A program made the translations under genes and the position numbers. From the NCBI RefSeq assembly GCF_004349265.1, contig NZ_SMFL01000007.1, positions 248,001 through 312,000 of the forward strand: 64,000 bases of DNA. Reading direction: 5' to 3'. This document shows positions 17,781 through 27,448 of the stretch, piece after piece. The first letter of the stretch is position 1. Every line of letters begins with the position of its first letter. The notes below the pieces were generated by a model that was not told the DNA's origin, did no database searches, and saw only the letters and a list, made by a program, of their open reading frames with translations. Source of the DNA: Dyadobacter psychrotolerans (GTDB taxonomy: Bacteria; Bacteroidota; Bacteroidia; Cytophagales; Spirosomataceae).

Positions 17781-18173
17781 ATGATTAGTTTAAAAAAAAT
17801 TAGCCGGATTATATTTTTCCTGTCATTCGGTGTTTTTCTCGGCTGTTCCAGCGGTCTTCCAATCTCTACCGGTGCCAAATATCCGATAGAGGTTTTGTAT
17901 GATAACCAGCCTCTGGAGCGTCCCTATTCTGAAATTGGTATGGTTGAAATCAGTAATGAAGATACACTTAGCGCAAAGCAGACACAGAACAAGCGTATGA
18001 TGTTTCGTGGTAATGATGCCAGCACAAAGGAACTGCTGACTGCCCGGCTTGTACTTAAAGCACAAAAAATTGGGGCGGATGCGATCATTCACGTAAAATA
18101 TCAGTATTACGCCTCGGTAAAAAGTGAAGGATATATGTTAAGCGGACTTGCTGTGCGTTATCGGGGAGAGTAA
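17781..18173 (+). CDS. Small predicted lipoprotein of unknown function
   Basis: This 130-residue protein has an N-terminal hydrophobic segment followed by the lipobox FLGCSS, so the cysteine at about residue 22 should be lipidated. The mature part ends in a pattern (KIGADAIIHVKYQYY, then GYMLSGLAVRY) reminiscent of the YbjQ-like or signal-sensor lipoproteins in which a conserved G-A-D-A strand is followed by a G-x-A-V-R-Y strand. That resemblance is weak and no function is assigned. It stands alone, 80 bases before the thioesterase start, on the strand opposite to the M16 gene. Confidence 0.65.
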   Translation: MISLKKISRIIFFLSFGVFLGCSSGLPISTGAKYPIEVLYDNQPLERPYSEIGMVEISNEDTLSAKQTQNKRMMFRGNDASTKELLTARLVLKAQKIGADAIIHVKYQYYASVKSEGYMLSGLAVRYRGE

Positions 18174-18253
18174 GAATTAGTTTAAACTGTTTAAAAGTTA
18201 GGTTGTTTTTGTGTAGAACAGATATCAATCAAACAAAATTATTATACAAAAAA

Positions 18254-18781
18254 ATGCTTTTTACAGCCAACTTATCTGACATGCCGGTTGAGGCGGAATC
18301 AAGGGTGATCATCCGGTTTCAGGATTGTGATCCTTTGATGCATCTGAATAATTCAAAATATTTTGAATACTTTTTCAATGCGCGCGAAGATCAGGTTTCC
18401 AAGCTTTACGGATTTAGTTACGAAGCCATGTTCAGGGAGTTGCGTACGAGCTGGGTGGTATACCAGCATCAAATTGCCTATGTGCGTCCTGCGCTGATCA
18501 GTGAATGGGTGAGGATCACTTCACGCGTGATTTATTACAATGAAGATACCATGGTCACCGAATATTTTATGACCAATGATCAGCATACAGAATTAAAAAC
18601 ATTGCTTTGGACAACCTCAAAGCATATCAGCATCACCACGGGCAAAAGAACACCACATCCGAAAGAAGTCATGGATTATCTCACCGCGACCTGCGTGCCC
18701 GATCTTGATTTTCCTAATCTTGAATTTAACAGCCGTATTCACGCAATCAAACAGGAATTGTCAGCCGGGATTAACGGTTGA
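18254..18781 (+). CDS. Acyl-CoA thioesterase of the hotdog (4HBT) fold
   Basis: This 175-residue protein has the single-hotdog 4-hydroxybenzoyl-CoA thioesterase pattern. RFQDCDPLMHLNNSKYFEYF contains the aspartate of the D-x-x-x-H-x-N active-site motif. It would hydrolyse acyl-CoA thioesters, but the substrate is unknown. I chose the ATG at 18254 over an upstream TTG at 18203 because family similarity begins shortly after it and the extra 17 residues look non-coding. Its last 11 bases overlap the convergent tamB-like gene, so the two mRNAs are complementary at their 3' ends. Confidence 0.82.
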   Translation: MLFTANLSDMPVEAESRVIIRFQDCDPLMHLNNSKYFEYFFNAREDQVSKLYGFSYEAMFRELRTSWVVYQHQIAYVRPALISEWVRITSRVIYYNEDTMVTEYFMTNDQHTELKTLLWTTSKHISITTGKRTPHPKEVMDYLTATCVPDLDFPNLEFNSRIHAIKQELSAGING

Positions 18782-21700
18782 GGTCTTTTCTGGAAAGTAA
18801 CTTTTTGTCCAGAGAATCGCGCGTTGTGGAATCCATTGGAATGTATGGGATGTTAACAACCGGTTTCGGTATTGGAACAAAGCGGTTGAAACTATGCGTA
18901 AACTGTACGCTCATGCCTCCGGTCGTAACGGTATTACTCAAAGAAAAAGGACTTTGAATGTTACGGTTATAGGCCTTCACCCGCACCGAACCTTTTGGAT
19001 TGAGCCAATATTCCAGGGTCCATTCGCCCAGTAAACTTGCTGCGTCGTATTGCGTAGTCGTGCCTGTTGTACCGGAACTGATCCGGCCATCCCGGGTTAC
19101 CCTGAAACGGTCGTTGAGAAAACGATAGGAGAAACGCAGCTGTAAATTGTTAAGTGCATTCTGATCAAGTGAAAGTCCCGAAACACCCACCTCAAGGTTT
19201 TCATTTATGCCTGATGCCCATCGGCTGATCTGATTGGAAACAAGTTCGCTGATGCTGTTACCCAGAATGGACGTGCTGCTTGCCGTACTGCTGCTTTCAG
19301 GCAGAAGTTGATTGATAACCAGCAAGCTGCTCACCTGACGGCTTAATTCCTGCTCATCGGATTTTAGTTTGTTTTGAAAAGCTTCAAGCTGTCCGCGTAA
19401 ATTATTCAAAGAAGGATTGTCGAGTATTTTAAGATCATAGCGGATCTGCGGAGCCATAAGCCTGTCGGATAAGCCAATGGTAACTTCAACGGGGTAACGT
19501 CTCGACAAAATTTCCTTGTCTTTTTCAGAATCCGTAGTGTTTGGTAAAACGCCCATCAGTGAAACCAGTTGGGTATAACCGGCTTTCACATCCAGCATGG
19601 CACCGTAAGGGTCTCCGGACCATACAATCCTGCTTCCGGGTTTGATGTTAAACTTTTTATTGATGACGTTTTGTAATGTAAAGTTGTAATCGCCCTTATC
19701 GATTTCATAAGTCCCGGTCATCGTAAAGTCACCTTTTGTATCGATGTTCAGGTTTAACCTTCCGTTTCCGTTGGCTCTGATTATGTCGCCAGTTTGCCGG
19801 TCGAAAATAATTTCGCAGGCTGCATCGGGCGTCAGGTTAAAGTTAAAATCCATTTTTATCCCTCCCGAAACCAGCCTTTTTGCTTCTTCGCCCGATGCAG
19901 TTTCAGTACTATCCTTTGCGGGCATCTGGCTTACAAACTGGATATAATCCTGTGTAACAACCTCCGTTGCGCCATCCAGCGGAATATGAATACGCGTTCC
20001 TTTGTTGCTGGTGACGTTTGCTTCAATATTAAGATTATCGATGGAACCAAAAACCGCAACCGGACCTGTAACGTAGGCGGTTCCATAAAAAACGTCGTTA
20101 TCCTTTGCAGCCGTGTTTAATATTTTGAAGTTTCTGAGATCGGCATTAAAACCTAAAGTGAAATATTTAAAACCTTCATGAAAAACACCGCCGCGAAGTG
20201 TAGCTGTGTTGCCGTCCTGATCGGTAAGTAAAATATTGTTTCCGCTTATTTCACTTTCACTAAAAGTAATTTTATCATTAAATGTAAAAACCGATTGCAG
20301 ATAATCGAATTTCATTTTTCCCTGTTCCACCGCAAGAGAACCTTCCAGAACAGGCGCATTGACCGTTCCTTTAATTGTTACGGTTCCCTGCGCTTTCCCG
20401 CTTACGTCAGAAACCAAACCTTCGGCAAATGGTTCAATTGCCTTAAAATCGATTTGGTTAAAAACTGCTTTCAGATTTAGTGTATTAGCTGCAAGTTTTG
20501 GGCGGTAACCCCCTGTCAGATTAAAAACTCTCTTTGCATTTTTGCTAAGCTGGGCATCAATTTCAAGCTGGCTCGTCTGTGTATCCCATTCTCCGGTTCC
20601 TGCGAAATTCCCAAACTCATATTGCGCATAACCCAAACTTTCCACATTAAAACTGGCATCAAGAACAACGTTGTTGTATGCATCTTTTACCTTTGCCGTT
20701 CCATCCATGATTCCGGCAATTTGGGTATTTAATACTGTATTGAGTGTACCTAGTCTAAAATTCCTGATATCCAGGATCAGACTCTGACTTGGGTCGTTTG
20801 AAAGAACGCCGTTGACTGTCAGGCGTTGTCTTCCGCTTATCAAGCCAAGATTTGTAAAGTTGACGTTGGAGCCTACAATGGAAATCAGACTTTCAGAGGG
20901 AACGTTCCATTCTTCATCAAGAAGATTCAGCTTTGAATTTTTGAAACTGATGTCCAGGCCAGCCGGCAAAAAGCGGATTTCACCTCCCAGGTTTGCCCGG
21001 TTGGTGCTGCTGATCTGGCGGATGCCTCCGTTAAAATCAATATGATCTACATCCCAGGCTCCTTCAATTTCCAGTTTTTCCGTAGGAACCAGAGCGCTCA
21101 TTTTTTGCTGTTCGGAAGTAACCAGGGCAGATGCGAGGACTTCGGCGCTATTCACGAATTTGGAAGTTGTAATATCAACTTCCGAAGTTATAAACTGGTT
21201 TGTTCCGTATTTAAGTGTGTCTGCAGAAGCTGTTAAGGTTAAAAAAGAGGTATTATCCATCTTGAAAAAACCTTCAGCTTTTGCTCCTTTTGAAACATAG
21301 ATGTCCGGACTTATAAATGCCAGGAAACGGGATAGGTTTCTTGTTTCCAGTTCATAGTCAATCTGATATTTATTGTTAATCTGCTGGATTGGTTTGTTGG
21401 CATAGTATTCCTGGCGGTTTTTCTCGTTATCCAGGAAATACAATTTATATTCCTCTAAAACTTTGCTGAGATCTTTCCAGGCAACGGTTGGCAAAAAATC
21501 GCCCTGAACCCTGGCGGTAAGGAATTCACTTTCAAGTTTTAAAGTACGTTTATCAAGATTCTGGACAGAGGAAAGGACCAGTGTGTCAATCACCAGGTTT
21601 CTTTCTGTTTTGGTAGTTACCAGATATGTATTTAATAATTTGGCATCACCGGTTAGTTCATCAATGGTGTTACCGGCAACTTTCACATCAAGTTCCGTAC

Positions 21701-23354
21701 GCAGCGTGATAGAATCCTTAATAAAACCCAGCGCCTGTAAATTGGCTTTTTCAATAACTCCCCGTACATCAAAGAAGTTTTTTGGCCGGGATAGATCAAA
21801 TTCACCGTTCAGATTTACAACCAGATTTGAATCTTTTGCAGCTACGTGACCATTAAAATACTGGTTCTGAATATTTCCTTTCAGCTTAATATTACGGTAA
21901 TTGTAGTTCCTGAAACCAACCCTGGTTACGAGCGCATCCATATTGGTAGATGCGAATTTCAGTTCGAGTCCCTTTCCGAAAATTTTACCTGCAAAATCAA
22001 GCTTTTGCCAGTTGTCCTCATCATCCAGCAAAGTGCCAAGTTCAAAATCCGTTGTGGTGACCTCTCCTGAATAAGTTGTTGTTTTTGCATCTGCAATGTG
22101 AAATACAAGATCTCCGGAAAGCTTTCCCAGTGCAGATGAAACGTCTGCATCAACAGCAAAATCTTCCAGTGTTCCTTTGAAAGTTCCGTCAAGAAGCGTG
22201 AGTCCGAACTTCGCCAGGTCGGGATGTTTGTCCCATTCAGGATAATACTGAACAATGTCAGCCGGTTCCACTTTTGAAAGCGAAAGCCGGATGTCCATGA
22301 TACAGCCTTCAATTTTTGGTAAACCCTTAAAACCAATATCACCCAGCAAACGACTATTTTTCCCAAAAAACAGATCCGTATCCGACAGCACAAAGTCATC
22401 AACCTTTCCATTGAAATTTCCTGAGATTCGCCATGTTTCGTTCAGATCGTCGACATATTCAGAAAACAGTCCCAGGTCTTTCGAGCTGATTTCACTTCCA
22501 ACCAAATGTCCTTTTAGGTAAACCTTATGATTAAAATCGCCCAGCTCACCGGAACGGTTGTAAAAAAAGGAAATTTCATCTTTCAAGTGGGAATCGCCGA
22601 TGTGCGCGTCGAGCTCTTTAAGCTCCATTTTTTTCTGGCAAAACAAAAAACGGGTATCCAGATCTTTTACATTCAGCCCTGTCTGTTTGTCCACCATTTT
22701 TAAATTTCTTCCCAAAAAAGAAATGGTATCTCCCTGAACAAGAAAGTCTTTCAGATCCCCGTTCAGCTGATTTAGCGTAAAATGCGAGTAGTCGAAGATA
22801 CGGGCACCTTTTCTTTTTGCCTGGCGCGGATCGTCGTAGCTAAAAGTGCCATCCGTAATTCGAGATTTGCCGATAGTAAAAGGGGTATTATTTTCCGGTG
22901 CGTTGGCAGGCCGTCTGACTTTGGGAGCGGTCAGTTCGTTGATTTTATTAATAAATCCGTCAATATTCAGATCGCCGGTTTCAGGAACAACCCTTAGATG
23001 CACATTGGGCTGATATACATTGACTTCATCCAGATGTATAACCCTGGAGGAGTTTTCAATAATTTCACTCAGATTGAGATTTACATCGATACGGTCCACA
23101 TCGATCATCTGCTGCCGGCTGGTATCTTTAACAGACACACCTTCCAGGGAAACAACATCGAACCATTTAATGTTAACGCGTTCAAGACTAAGGGGATAAC
23201 CCATCGCTTTCGAAATTTTTCCGGCGGCAGTCTGGACAGCGAAAGTTTGTACAGAAGGAATCTGAAGGGCGATTGTAGCAATCCCCAGCGCAAGCAGCGC
23301 GAAGATCAGGACCACTACAAAGCTGTTGATGACTACCTTCAGGAATTGTAACAT
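18771..23354 (-). CDS. tamB: TamB-like (DUF490) translocation/assembly module protein
   Basis: This 1,527-residue protein has one N-terminal transmembrane helix (about residues 8-28). A very long region of repeated beta strands follows, then a conserved C-terminal DUF490/TamB domain (about residues 1090-1500, including YEIDKGDYNFTLQN and a Q-rich SSLLVINQLL segment). TamB proteins span the periplasm as a hydrophobic groove and are implicated in phospholipid transport to, or protein assembly in, the outer membrane. The length is typical for Bacteroidota. Its partner TamA is not in the window. It ends inside the convergent thioesterase gene and starts 150 bases from divergent tsaD. Confidence 0.9.
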   Translation of the reverse strand: MLQFLKVVINSFVVVLIFALLALGIATIALQIPSVQTFAVQTAAGKISKAMGYPLSLERVNIKWFDVVSLEGVSVKDTSRQQMIDVDRIDVNLNLSEIIENSSRVIHLDEVNVYQPNVHLRVVPETGDLNIDGFINKINELTAPKVRRPANAPENNTPFTIGKSRITDGTFSYDDPRQAKRKGARIFDYSHFTLNQLNGDLKDFLVQGDTISFLGRNLKMVDKQTGLNVKDLDTRFLFCQKKMELKELDAHIGDSHLKDEISFFYNRSGELGDFNHKVYLKGHLVGSEISSKDLGLFSEYVDDLNETWRISGNFNGKVDDFVLSDTDLFFGKNSRLLGDIGFKGLPKIEGCIMDIRLSLSKVEPADIVQYYPEWDKHPDLAKFGLTLLDGTFKGTLEDFAVDADVSSALGKLSGDLVFHIADAKTTTYSGEVTTTDFELGTLLDDEDNWQKLDFAGKIFGKGLELKFASTNMDALVTRVGFRNYNYRNIKLKGNIQNQYFNGHVAAKDSNLVVNLNGEFDLSRPKNFFDVRGVIEKANLQALGFIKDSITLRTELDVKVAGNTIDELTGDAKLLNTYLVTTKTERNLVIDTLVLSSVQNLDKRTLKLESEFLTARVQGDFLPTVAWKDLSKVLEEYKLYFLDNEKNRQEYYANKPIQQINNKYQIDYELETRNLSRFLAFISPDIYVSKGAKAEGFFKMDNTSFLTLTASADTLKYGTNQFITSEVDITTSKFVNSAEVLASALVTSEQQKMSALVPTEKLEIEGAWDVDHIDFNGGIRQISSTNRANLGGEIRFLPAGLDISFKNSKLNLLDEEWNVPSESLISIVGSNVNFTNLGLISGRQRLTVNGVLSNDPSQSLILDIRNFRLGTLNTVLNTQIAGIMDGTAKVKDAYNNVVLDASFNVESLGYAQYEFGNFAGTGEWDTQTSQLEIDAQLSKNAKRVFNLTGGYRPKLAANTLNLKAVFNQIDFKAIEPFAEGLVSDVSGKAQGTVTIKGTVNAPVLEGSLAVEQGKMKFDYLQSVFTFNDKITFSESEISGNNILLTDQDGNTATLRGGVFHEGFKYFTLGFNADLRNFKILNTAAKDNDVFYGTAYVTGPVAVFGSIDNLNIEANVTSNKGTRIHIPLDGATEVVTQDYIQFVSQMPAKDSTETASGEEAKRLVSGGIKMDFNFNLTPDAACEIIFDRQTGDIIRANGNGRLNLNIDTKGDFTMTGTYEIDKGDYNFTLQNVINKKFNIKPGSRIVWSGDPYGAMLDVKAGYTQLVSLMGVLPNTTDSEKDKEILSRRYPVEVTIGLSDRLMAPQIRYDLKILDNPSLNNLRGQLEAFQNKLKSDEQELSRQVSSLLVINQLLPESSSTASSTSILGNSISELVSNQISRWASGINENLEVGVSGLSLDQNALNNLQLRFSYRFLNDRFRVTRDGRISSGTTGTTTQYDAASLLGEWTLEYWLNPKGSVRVKAYNRNIQSPFSLSNTVTTGGMSVQFTHSFNRFVPIPKPVVNIPYIPMDSTTRDSLDKKLLSRKDLNR

Positions 23355-23478
23355 ATATAGCTTCTCAGCAGATACAAAGTATCGTTTTGTAAGTATCGGA
23401 TCTTAATTTGCCAGGAGTTTTGTGCCACCACATTTCTGAATGGAGTTGAGCTCTGGAAATTAATCGTTCTTAATTGAC

Positions 23479-23486
23479 TATTTTTG
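23479..23486 (+). promoter_or_regulatory. Candidate -7 element for tsaD
   Basis: TATTTTTG lies 18 bases before the tsaD ATG and matches TAnnTTTG. The predicted leader is only about a dozen bases. A convincing -33 TTG at the right spacing is not visible. Confidence 0.4.
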
Positions 23487-23504
23487 CGAATATTTTCAAA
23501 ATGT

Positions 23505-24503
23505 ATGAACATTCTTGCCATCGAATCGTCCTGTGACGAAACCTCAGCAGCCGTTATCACTAACGGAGAAATTCGCTCCAATGTTGTTTCCACACAGCTT
23601 ATTCACACACAATACGGAGGTGTTGTTCCCGAGCTTGCATCACGTGCGCACCAGCAACACATTCTGCCTGTGGTGGATAAGGCATTGAATGATGCAAAAG
23701 TAACAAAAAAAGACCTGGATGCCATTGCATTCACAAAAGGACCCGGATTATTGGGTGCATTACTGGTCGGAACGTCCTTCGCAAAGTCGATGGCACTTGG
23801 GCTTGACCTTCCTTTGATTGACGTAAATCACATGCAGGCGCATGTTCTGGCTCATTTTATCTCAGATCCAAAACCGGCATTTCCATTTCTTTGTCTTACA
23901 GTTAGTGGCGGACATACACAAATCGTTAAGGTAATCAGTCCGGCGGAAATGGAGATTATTGGGGAAACAAAAGATGACGCGGTGGGAGAGGCGTTTGATA
24001 AGACCGCCAAACTGCTCGATTTACCTTATCCGGGCGGTCCGCTTATCGACAAATATGCCAAGGAAGGAAATCCGCTTGCCTACTCTTTTCCTTTACCTGA
24101 AATGTCAGGATTTGATTTTTCTTTCAGTGGAATCAAAACCTCGTTCATGTATTTTCTTCAAAAACAGGTTCGTGCCAATCCCAATTTTATTACTGAAAAT
24201 CTAAAAGACATCTGCGCCAGTATCCAGTTTACGCTGGTTAATATTCTTTTGAAAAAATTAAAAAAAGCGGCGAGGGAAACAGGAATTAGAGAAATAGCCA
24301 TTGCCGGAGGTGTTTCTGCCAATTCAGGATTACGGACAACATTGCTGGAACTTGGAGAGACGCTGGGTTGGAAGGTTTATATCCCTGAATTTGAATATTG
24401 TACCGACAATGCGGCGATGATTGCCATGGCAGCGCATTACAAATTTTTAAATGAAGATTTTTGCGACCAGACGGTTAGTCCGGCCGCAAGAATGGAGTTT
24501 TAG
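23505..24503 (+). CDS. tsaD: tRNA N6-adenosine threonylcarbamoyltransferase
   Basis: This protein transfers the threonylcarbamoyl group to A37 of ANN-decoding tRNAs, working with TsaB and TsaE. The 332-residue length is normal. It starts at ATG 23505 (MNILAIESSCDETS). A TTG start 21 bases earlier would add residues the family lacks. The iron-binding H-x3-H is NHMQAH at about residues 109-114. The ASKHA nucleotide-binding motifs are LTVSGGHTQIV, GEAFDKTAKLLDLPYPGGP and IAGGVSANSGLR. It is an essential housekeeping gene. Its stop overlaps the convergent DUF1398 gene by four bases. Confidence 0.97.
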   Translation: MNILAIESSCDETSAAVITNGEIRSNVVSTQLIHTQYGGVVPELASRAHQQHILPVVDKALNDAKVTKKDLDAIAFTKGPGLLGALLVGTSFAKSMALGLDLPLIDVNHMQAHVLAHFISDPKPAFPFLCLTVSGGHTQIVKVISPAEMEIIGETKDDAVGEAFDKTAKLLDLPYPGGPLIDKYAKEGNPLAYSFPLPEMSGFDFSFSGIKTSFMYFLQKQVRANPNFITENLKDICASIQFTLVNILLKKLKKAARETGIREIAIAGGVSANSGLRTTLLELGETLGWKVYIPEFEYCTDNAAMIAMAAHYKFLNEDFCDQTVSPAARMEF

Positions 24504-24886
24504 GAAATCGTTTCCAGAAGCATTTTATTTCCGGCCAGGTCGAAATAGACGCATGTCATACTGGCTGTATCGACCGTCCATTTTTCTACACCAGATTCAG
24601 CGGCCTGCTTGCCAAAGGTCATGTAATCCGTTTGTCCCTGCTGGTGTATTTTGAGACAATGCTTGAGTGTTTTTATGTCACTGAGCGGTGCTATCTGCAG
24701 GTTAGCATATTTTGCTTCTGATTCTGTCGAAGTGCCGTTTCTGTCTTTGTAAGTTGTGTGGCCGTCGGATACAAAAGTATCGTAACTCAGGACGCCAAGG
24801 TTTTTGATTTCCTGCACATAACCGGGAAAATCCGCTCCGCTTTTCACCTTCGCATGTGCTTCTCTGATTTGGTTGATCGTGAACAT
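24500..24886 (-). CDS. DUF1398-family protein
   Basis: This 128-residue cytosolic protein matches the DUF1398 family pattern: IREAHAKVKSGADFP near the start, then a SYDTFVSDGHTTY strand, and a C-terminal MTCVYFDLAGNKMLLE. The function of the family is unknown. I start at the ATG at 24886, where similarity begins, rather than at an upstream start that adds 17 residues. It lies 66 bases downstream of an AraC-type regulator on the same strand, so the pair probably forms an operon with the regulator first. Confidence 0.75.
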   Translation of the reverse strand: MFTINQIREAHAKVKSGADFPGYVQEIKNLGVLSYDTFVSDGHTTYKDRNGTSTESEAKYANLQIAPLSDIKTLKHCLKIHQQGQTDYMTFGKQAAESGVEKWTVDTASMTCVYFDLAGNKMLLETIS

Positions 24887-24952
24887 AACTGCTGTTTTTA
24901 AATTTATGCAAATCTGGCACTTCAGAGATTGTCTCAATTGTAAAAAATCGTT

Positions 24953-25717
24953 TTATTTTTTTTTGAAATATTTTTCAGGCGGTTCTCCGGTGAAGGTCCT
25001 GAATTCTTTAATAAAATGGGCTTGGTCGTAATAGCCTGCTTCATAGCCCAGGCGGGTAAGCGTTTCAATTTCCCGCTGTTGTTCGATGACGTTTTTTAGC
25101 CTCACGATGGAAGCAAATTTTTTTGGCGAGGCACCCACCGCCTGGCGAAAACGTTTTTCGAGGGGGCTTTGGCTAATATGTAGCTGATCGGCTAAGTCTT
25201 TGATCCTGATAGTGCCTTTATTTTTGTGAATGATGGAAAGTGCGGCAACTACCAGTTGGTCGGTACTGCCTGGGTTCATTCGCGCAATGAGGAATTGTTC
25301 TACTACCCCAATTTTTTTCTGGTCGGTACTTGCTTCACACAGCCGTTCTTCCAACAAAAGAAGTTCGGAGCGGAGCATAAAATTATCCAGCGATACACTT
25401 TCACGAAAAAGCTCATGGAGGGGGTTTTTAAAAAAGGCCGCCGCACCACCTTCTTTAAAAAATACGAGAACGGTACCTGTTTCCGGGGTATTTTTAAAAA
25501 TACGGTAACTATTTTGCAATCCGGTAATTCCGAAAGTTTCAAGCGGAATCTCGTGGCCGTTTTCAAGATAAGACAGCTTCCCTTTAAACTGGAAACCAAT
25601 TACCAGACTGGTGCCAGGCAGCACTTTATATGTGCTTTCATTTGCATTTTCCTGAATCGCAAATGCCTGTACGTAGGATTTTAGAATTTCAGACGGGAGA
25701 TGCATTTCGAACCTCAT
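24953..25717 (-). CDS. AraC-family transcriptional regulator
   Basis: This 254-residue protein has a C-terminal AraC/XylS DNA-binding domain (about residues 160-254). The first helix-turn-helix is IRIKDLADQLHISQSPLEKRF. The second carries the signature GYYDQAHFIKEFRTFTGEPPEKY. The N-terminal 150 residues resemble the cupin-like sensing half found in Bacteroidota AraC regulators (DUF6597 type), with VLPGTSLVIGFQFKG, and the ligand is unknown. The start lies 12 bases after the stop of the ModF-like ATPase gene, so it could be transcribed with that gene, followed by the DUF1398 gene as a likely target or partner. Confidence 0.88.
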   Translation of the reverse strand: MRFEMHLPSEILKSYVQAFAIQENANESTYKVLPGTSLVIGFQFKGKLSYLENGHEIPLETFGITGLQNSYRIFKNTPETGTVLVFFKEGGAAAFFKNPLHELFRESVSLDNFMLRSELLLLEERLCEASTDQKKIGVVEQFLIARMNPGSTDQLVVAALSIIHKNKGTIRIKDLADQLHISQSPLEKRFRQAVGASPKKFASIVRLKNVIEQQREIETLTRLGYEAGYYDQAHFIKEFRTFTGEPPEKYFKKK

Positions 25718-25729
25718 AAAGCCTGCCGT

Positions 25730-27229
25730 TTACTGGTTTACAACCTTTCCTTTTTCCAGTTTAAAAAAATGAGTCACACAGGAAGGAATTTCGTGTGGAT
25801 AGTGCGAAACATAAATTAACGTTCTTTGCCGGGATTCGCAAATCGCGTCGACGACCGATTTGAAATACTCAATCGCTTCGGTATCAAGTCCCTGGCAGGG
25901 TTCGTCGAGGATCAGCAGAGGCGGATTTTTTACCAAAGCCCGCGCCAGCAAAACCAGGCGCTGTTGACCTTTTGATAATTGGGAGAAATCCTTTTCAATC
26001 AGGTCATGAACATGCAGCAGCTCTGCTACTTCGTGTACTCTTTCAATTTGAATATCTGTAAGCTTTTTGAAAAAAACACCTGTTGCGTCAAAGAAACCGG
26101 ATGCGATGGTTTTGAAAACGGTTGTGTTTCTTGGAAAATATAAGTGAAGTTCCGGCGAAACATGGCCGATCTGTTGTTTGATGTCCCAGATGGAAGCACC
26201 AACGCCACCGCGCTTTTTATCGAAAAGATCAAAATCATTGGCAAAACGCTGTGGGTTATCGGCAGTAATGATGCTTAGTAAGGTAGATTTTCCTGATCCG
26301 TTTGCGCCTGACAACGCCCATTTTTCACCCTTTTTTATTTTCCAGCTAACACCCCTCAAAATTTGCTCTTCTCCATATTTTACATTTATATTCCTCAGAT
26401 TAAGGGCGTTTCCAAAATCTGTAAAAACAGGCTGTCCGAAATGAAGAAGTTTGGCCGCTTCCGGTTTTGGCAAGCTGTGCGGAACTGTTTCCTGTTTTCG
26501 AAAATCCTGTATGAGCGATGTGCGTTCGATTTGCCCTGCGTTCAGTTCCAGTACGTGTGTGATGCAGAGGGGAATTTCGGTGGAAGTTGTGGCCATGATG
26601 ACTGTAACTCCGGTGGCCGAAAGTTCGCCAAGGGCGTTTCGCAGGACTTCTCTGGAATGTACATCCAACCCGCTGAAAGCGTTGTCGAGCAATAATACTT
26701 TCGGGTTTTTAAGCAAAGACTTAGCCAGTAACATTCTGCGGGTTTCACCGTTAGAAAGTGTTACGAAAGGGTGATCCAGCAAATGTGTCAGGGAAAGCAG
26801 GCTAGTGATCCGTTCCAGGTTTTCTGTTTTGATTTTTGAAGGTGGAAGCTGAACGGAATTGTCATCGATCGTACCTACCGGTTTTAGCTGGTCGGTTAAA
26901 ATGGCCCGTAAGGTTGGAGCCCGTTCTGCTTCGTATGCATGGAAGCGCTGTTGGTAATATTCGGCTCCGGCACTTACAATTCTGTTGAATGAATAATCAT
27001 TTGAAACCAGTTCGATAAATTCCCGTAACGGGCGGCTGTCGTTGTACTGAACTTTTCCTTTCCAGACAGGCCATTTGCCGGCGATGATGTCCAGCAATAT
27101 GGTTTTTCCGGAACCGTTCTGGCCAATTATCGCCCAGTTTTGCCCAGGTTCAACGAACCAGGAAACATCAGAAAGGACAACGGAATCATATTTACGGACG
27201 AAAACATTTTCAAGAGATAAAACAGCCAT
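25730..27229 (-). CDS. ModF-like tandem ABC ATPase
   Basis: This 499-residue cytosolic protein contains two complete ATP-binding cassettes and no membrane segment, like E. coli ModF/PhrA. The Walker A motifs are GQNGSGKTIL (about residue 40) and GANGSGKSTL. The signatures are LSNGETRR and LSKGQQRL. The second Walker B is LLILDEPCQGLD. The first is VLLLDNAFSGLD, where Asn stands in place of the catalytic glutamate, so the first site may bind ATP but hydrolyse it poorly. No permease or binding protein is nearby, so transport is unlikely. ModF itself has been linked to molybdate transport without proof of function. Confidence 0.82.
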   Translation of the reverse strand: MAVLSLENVFVRKYDSVVLSDVSWFVEPGQNWAIIGQNGSGKTILLDIIAGKWPVWKGKVQYNDSRPLREFIELVSNDYSFNRIVSAGAEYYQQRFHAYEAERAPTLRAILTDQLKPVGTIDDNSVQLPPSKIKTENLERITSLLSLTHLLDHPFVTLSNGETRRMLLAKSLLKNPKVLLLDNAFSGLDVHSREVLRNALGELSATGVTVIMATTSTEIPLCITHVLELNAGQIERTSLIQDFRKQETVPHSLPKPEAAKLLHFGQPVFTDFGNALNLRNINVKYGEEQILRGVSWKIKKGEKWALSGANGSGKSTLLSIITADNPQRFANDFDLFDKKRGGVGASIWDIKQQIGHVSPELHLYFPRNTTVFKTIASGFFDATGVFFKKLTDIQIERVHEVAELLHVHDLIEKDFSQLSKGQQRLVLLARALVKNPPLLILDEPCQGLDTEAIEYFKSVVDAICESRQRTLIYVSHYPHEIPSCVTHFFKLEKGKVVNQ

Positions 27230-27321
27230 GCAGAAATCAGGATCAATTAATAATCCGGCATACTTGACCGGATGTAAACTTTAAGGTAGCAAAGATTAAA
27301 ACTTTGCCCGGAATGTAAAAG

Positions 27322-27346
27322 AAAAAGCGTCCCGTTTCCGGAACGC
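27322..27346 (-). terminator. Probable terminator downstream of the DJ-1/PfpI gene
   Basis: On the minus strand GCGTTCCG and CGGGACGC form a stem with one mismatch and a four-base loop, followed by five T residues. It lies about 100 bases beyond the stop. Confidence 0.5.
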
Positions 27347-27448
27347 CTCTCACGCTTACTTAATAAAGGGGTGATCTACATTAGATTTTTATCGGGTGCG
27401 GTATCACTTTTAAGTATGCTATTGTTGTATGTAAAATAAATGTAATTA

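Noticed and set aside
25730..27229. ATPase of a complete ABC importer
   Set aside because: There is no permease or binding-protein gene nearby, and both cassettes are in one chain as in ModF.
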